Assembly (NCBI GenBank): GCA_045599065.1
Contig: JAZRVJ010000032.1
Coordinates: 1-18,237 of the forward strand
Reading direction: 5' to 3'
Length of the DNA: 18,237 nucleotides
Source of the DNA: Hennigella sp045599065
GTDB taxonomy: Bacteria; Bacillota_I; Bacilli_A; Mycoplasmatales; Mycoplasmoidaceae
Below the pieces are notes generated by a model that worked only from the letters and a program-made list of their open reading frames with translations, was not told the origin of the DNA and did no database searches. The first letter of the stretch is position 1, and each line of letters opens with the position of its first letter. The translations under genes and the position numbers were made by a program. Of this stretch, positions 16,879 to 18,237 are shown piece after piece.

Positions 16879-17753
16879 TGAAAAAAGCAATGGTTATAGA
16901 TGGTAACTCATTAGTTTATAGAATGTTCTGAGCAACATTTAAAATGTTGGATTACTATAAAAAAAATAATTTACAACCAACTAATGCTGTAAATTTGTTT
17001 ATTAAGGCTGTAATTAAATTACTTAGACTTGATAACTATGATTATGTATTTGTTGCCTTTGATCATAAGAAGACAACTTTTAGAAACGAAAAGTTAGAAG
17101 AATACAAAGCTAATCGTAAACCAATGCCTGATGATCTTAGATCACAACTACCTATTATCCATTCATTCTTAGATTGCTTAGGTGTTTACCACCTAAGTCA
17201 AGAAGGATTTGAAGCAGACGACTTGATTGGTAGTTATTGCAAATTAATGAATCAAAACCAAATCCAAGTAGAAGTATTTACTTCTGATAAAGATATGCTT
17301 CAACTTGTTAATGAATTAACACACGTTAATTTATTCAAGACTGGAATTTCTGAAACAGTTAAACACGAATTATCCAACTTTGCAAATTTATATCATGGTT
17401 TAAAACCAAGTCAAGTCGTTGACTTCAAAGCAATAGTTGGTGATGGTTCTGACAACTTTTGTGGTATTAAAGGGATAGGTCCCAAAACAGCAATTGATTT
17501 ACTAATCAAATATGGTTCATTTAAAAACATTTATGAAAACCTTTCTTTATTAACACCAACTCAAGCACAAAAGTTTATAGATAACAAAGCATCTGGCGAA
17601 CTTTGCTATGATATAGCAACAATCAGAACAAACCTTTTTGAACAACGCAAAATTGATGAGTTTTTAAAGAAACAAATTAATCAACAACAATTTGAAAAAT
17701 TATGTGTAGATTACAAACTTCCTAGTTTAGCAAATTACCTAAAAAAAGATTAA
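16878..17753 (+). CDS. Stand-alone 5'-3' exonuclease (PolA N-terminal domain type)
   Basis: A 291-residue flap endonuclease/5'-3' exonuclease related to the N-terminal domain of DNA polymerase I; it would remove RNA primers and flaps in replication and repair. Metal-binding acids are seen in MVIDGNSLVYR (Asp 8), FEADDLIG (Glu 112, Asp 114, Asp 115), TSDKDM (Asp 137, Asp 139) and GDGSDNFCG (Asp 189, Asp 192). The DNA-binding helix-hairpin-helix GIKGIGPKTA is at 196-205, and YKANRKPMPD is the arch region. The gene ends after this domain with TAA, so the polymerase part is truly absent, a known arrangement in mycoplasmas, where it also follows the dnaE-type gene. Its ATG overlaps the dnaE stop by one base, and a GGAG (16866-16869) precedes it. 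TGA is Trp at residue 18. No terminator follows before the tRNA promoter. Confidence 0.95.
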
Positions 17754-17762
17754 TTTATACTT

Positions 17763-17768
17763 TATAAT
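17763..17768 (+). promoter_or_regulatory. -10 box before tRNA-Cys
   Basis: TATAAT lies 15 bases before the mature tRNA-Cys end. I find no convincing -35 at 16-19 bases; TTACCT (17735-17740) is 22 bases away. The tRNA pair could also be read through from the exonuclease gene. Confidence 0.45.
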
Positions 17769-17783
17769 ATTATTTACTTTGAT

Positions 17784-17858
17784 GGTGACTTAGCCAAGCG
17801 GTAAGGTCCGAAGCTGCAACCTTCGTATTCGTCAGTTCGAATCTGACAGTCACCTCCA
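17784..17858 (+). tRNA. tRNA-Cys(GCA)
   Basis: Acceptor arms GGTGACT / AGTCACC, anticodon stem CGAAG / CTTCG around the loop CTGCAAC (anticodon GCA), T-arm GTCAG-TTCGAAT-CTGAC, discriminator T and encoded CCA. All stems pair fully. It reads TGC and TGT codons. Confidence 0.97.
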
Positions 17859-17862
17859 TAAT

Positions 17863-17940
17863 GCGCCTTTAGCTCAATTGGATTAGAGCGCTTGGCTACG
17901 GACCAAGAGGTTGTGGGTTCAACTCCTGCAAGGCGCGCCA
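17863..17940 (+). tRNA. tRNA-Arg(ACG)
   Basis: Acceptor arms GCGCCTT / AAGGCGC, anticodon stem CTTGG / CCAAG around the loop CTACGGA (anticodon ACG), discriminator G and encoded CCA. The T stem GTGGG / CCTGC has two G-U wobble pairs next to the conserved TTCAACT loop. Only 4 bases separate it from tRNA-Cys, so the two are cotranscribed. Reading all CGN-box codons would need A34 to be deaminated to inosine. Confidence 0.96.
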
Positions 17941-17955
17941 TTTAAAACATTTTTG

Positions 17956-17984
17956 TTGATTTTTATGTAGTTAATATGTATAAT
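17956..17984 (+). promoter_or_regulatory. Promoter of tRNA-Pro
   Basis: TTGATT (17956-17961), a 17-base spacer and TATAAT (17979-17984). The expected start is near 17991, about 10 bases before the mature tRNA. Confidence 0.75.
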
Positions 17985-18000
17985 TAACAAAGATATATTT

Positions 18001-18077
18001 CGGGAAGTAGCTTAGCTTGGTAGAGCGCTACGCTTGGGACGTAGAGGTCGCAGGTTCAAATCCTGTCTTCCCGACCA
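18001..18077 (+). tRNA. tRNA-Pro(TGG)
   Basis: Acceptor arms CGGGAAG / CTTCCCG, anticodon stem CTACG / CGTAG around the loop CTTGGGA (anticodon TGG), T-arm GCAGG-TTCAAAT-CCTGT, discriminator A and encoded CCA. With U34 it can serve all four Pro codons, as expected for a reduced tRNA set. Confidence 0.97.
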
Positions 18078-18096
18078 TTTAAAATTTTAATAATTT

Positions 18097-18133
18097 AAAA
18101 TCGTTGGTTTTAAACGGAAAGCCAGCGATTTTT
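18097..18133 (+). terminator. Terminator after tRNA-Pro
   Basis: AAAATCGTTGG pairs with CCAGCGATTTT (11 bp, one G-U) across a 14-base loop, and T residues follow. It ends the tRNA transcript 20 bases after the encoded CCA. Confidence 0.85.
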
Positions 18134-18182
18134 GTTTGAAAGAATCGTAATAAATGAATTTTAATAAATTTCATTTTAATAG

Positions 18183-18211
18183 TTGAAAAAATAACAAACA
18201 TATGTTACAAT
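18183..18211 (+). promoter_or_regulatory. Strong promoter of the gene at the right edge
   Basis: TTGAAA (18183-18188), an exact 17-base spacer, and TACAAT (18206-18211) preceded by TGT, an extended -10. It is the best promoter in the window, so the next gene is likely highly expressed. Confidence 0.8.
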
Positions 18212-18220
18212 AACCACCCA

Positions 18221-18237
18221 AAAGGAGGAAGTATATG
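18221..18237 (+). CDS. Start of an unidentified gene (Shine-Dalgarno and ATG only)
   Basis: AAAGGAGG (18221-18228) lies 6 bases before an ATG at 18235-18237, the last three bases of the window. Only the start codon is visible, so nothing can be said of the product. The coding part is 18235-18237; the given range includes the ribosome binding site. Confidence 0.65.

Noticed and set aside
1..18237. CRISPR array, insertion sequence, prophage or integron
   Set aside because: No regularly spaced repeats, transposase, terminal inverted repeats with target duplications, or phage structural genes were seen.

Overview
The window comes from a mollicute, most likely a Mycoplasma-type organism. The DNA is very AT-rich and genes are packed with overlaps of 1 to 28 bases. 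TGA is read as Trp throughout: the conserved WWG of valyl-tRNA synthetase is written TGA TGA, and most genes here are intact only if TGA is sense. All confident stops are TAA, with two TAG. I cannot name the species. DnaE with an adjacent stand-alone 5'-3' exonuclease, CIRCE-controlled dnaK, a lipoprotein with a mycoplasmal lipobox, and radical SAM HemW without visible heme genes all fit a Mycoplasma of the hominis or related clades.

Layout. (1) 1-3102, plus strand: the 3' end of the ribosome-assembly GTPase engB, coupled to valS. Next is a separate monocistronic unit with its own promoter, Shine-Dalgarno and strong terminator, encoding a 40-residue Lys/Ala-rich histone-H1-like peptide with three cysteines. 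(2) 3088-5435, minus strand: a small membrane protein gene, then dnaK with a CIRCE operator upstream. (3) 5454-9001, minus strand: an operon transcribed as ferredoxin/flavodoxin-NADP+ reductase-like flavoprotein, miaA, hemW, lipoprotein. All four overlap and end in one terminator. (4) 9002-9024: a 23-bp divergent promoter that is largely one palindrome. (5) 9025-17753, plus strand: SpoU/TrmH-type rRNA methyltransferase, RluA-family pseudouridine synthase, then from a promoter embedded in a perfect inverted repeat a YqaJ/lambda-exonuclease-like nuclease, thiI, an NrnA-like DHH phosphoesterase, a 65-residue unknown protein, dnaE and a 5'-3' exonuclease. (6) 17763-18133: tRNA-Cys(GCA), tRNA-Arg(ACG) and tRNA-Pro(TGG), then a terminator. 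(7) The window ends at the start codon of a gene with a very good promoter and Shine-Dalgarno.

How the genes work together. Block 3 joins two functions that depend on or relate to Fe-S/radical chemistry and tRNA modification (HemW, MiaA) with a flavin reductase that could supply electrons. Block 5 runs from RNA modification (methyltransferase, pseudouridine synthase, ThiI) to nucleic-acid turnover and DNA synthesis (nuclease, NrnA, DnaE, exonuclease). No stretch over 300 bases lacks a gene. I see no insertion sequence, CRISPR array, rRNA or prophage.

The points most worth a second look are the 40-residue basic peptide, the phage-type nuclease inside a housekeeping operon, the palindromic promoters with almost no leader, the altered P-loop of MiaA, and two CpG-rich patches in nrnA and dnaE.
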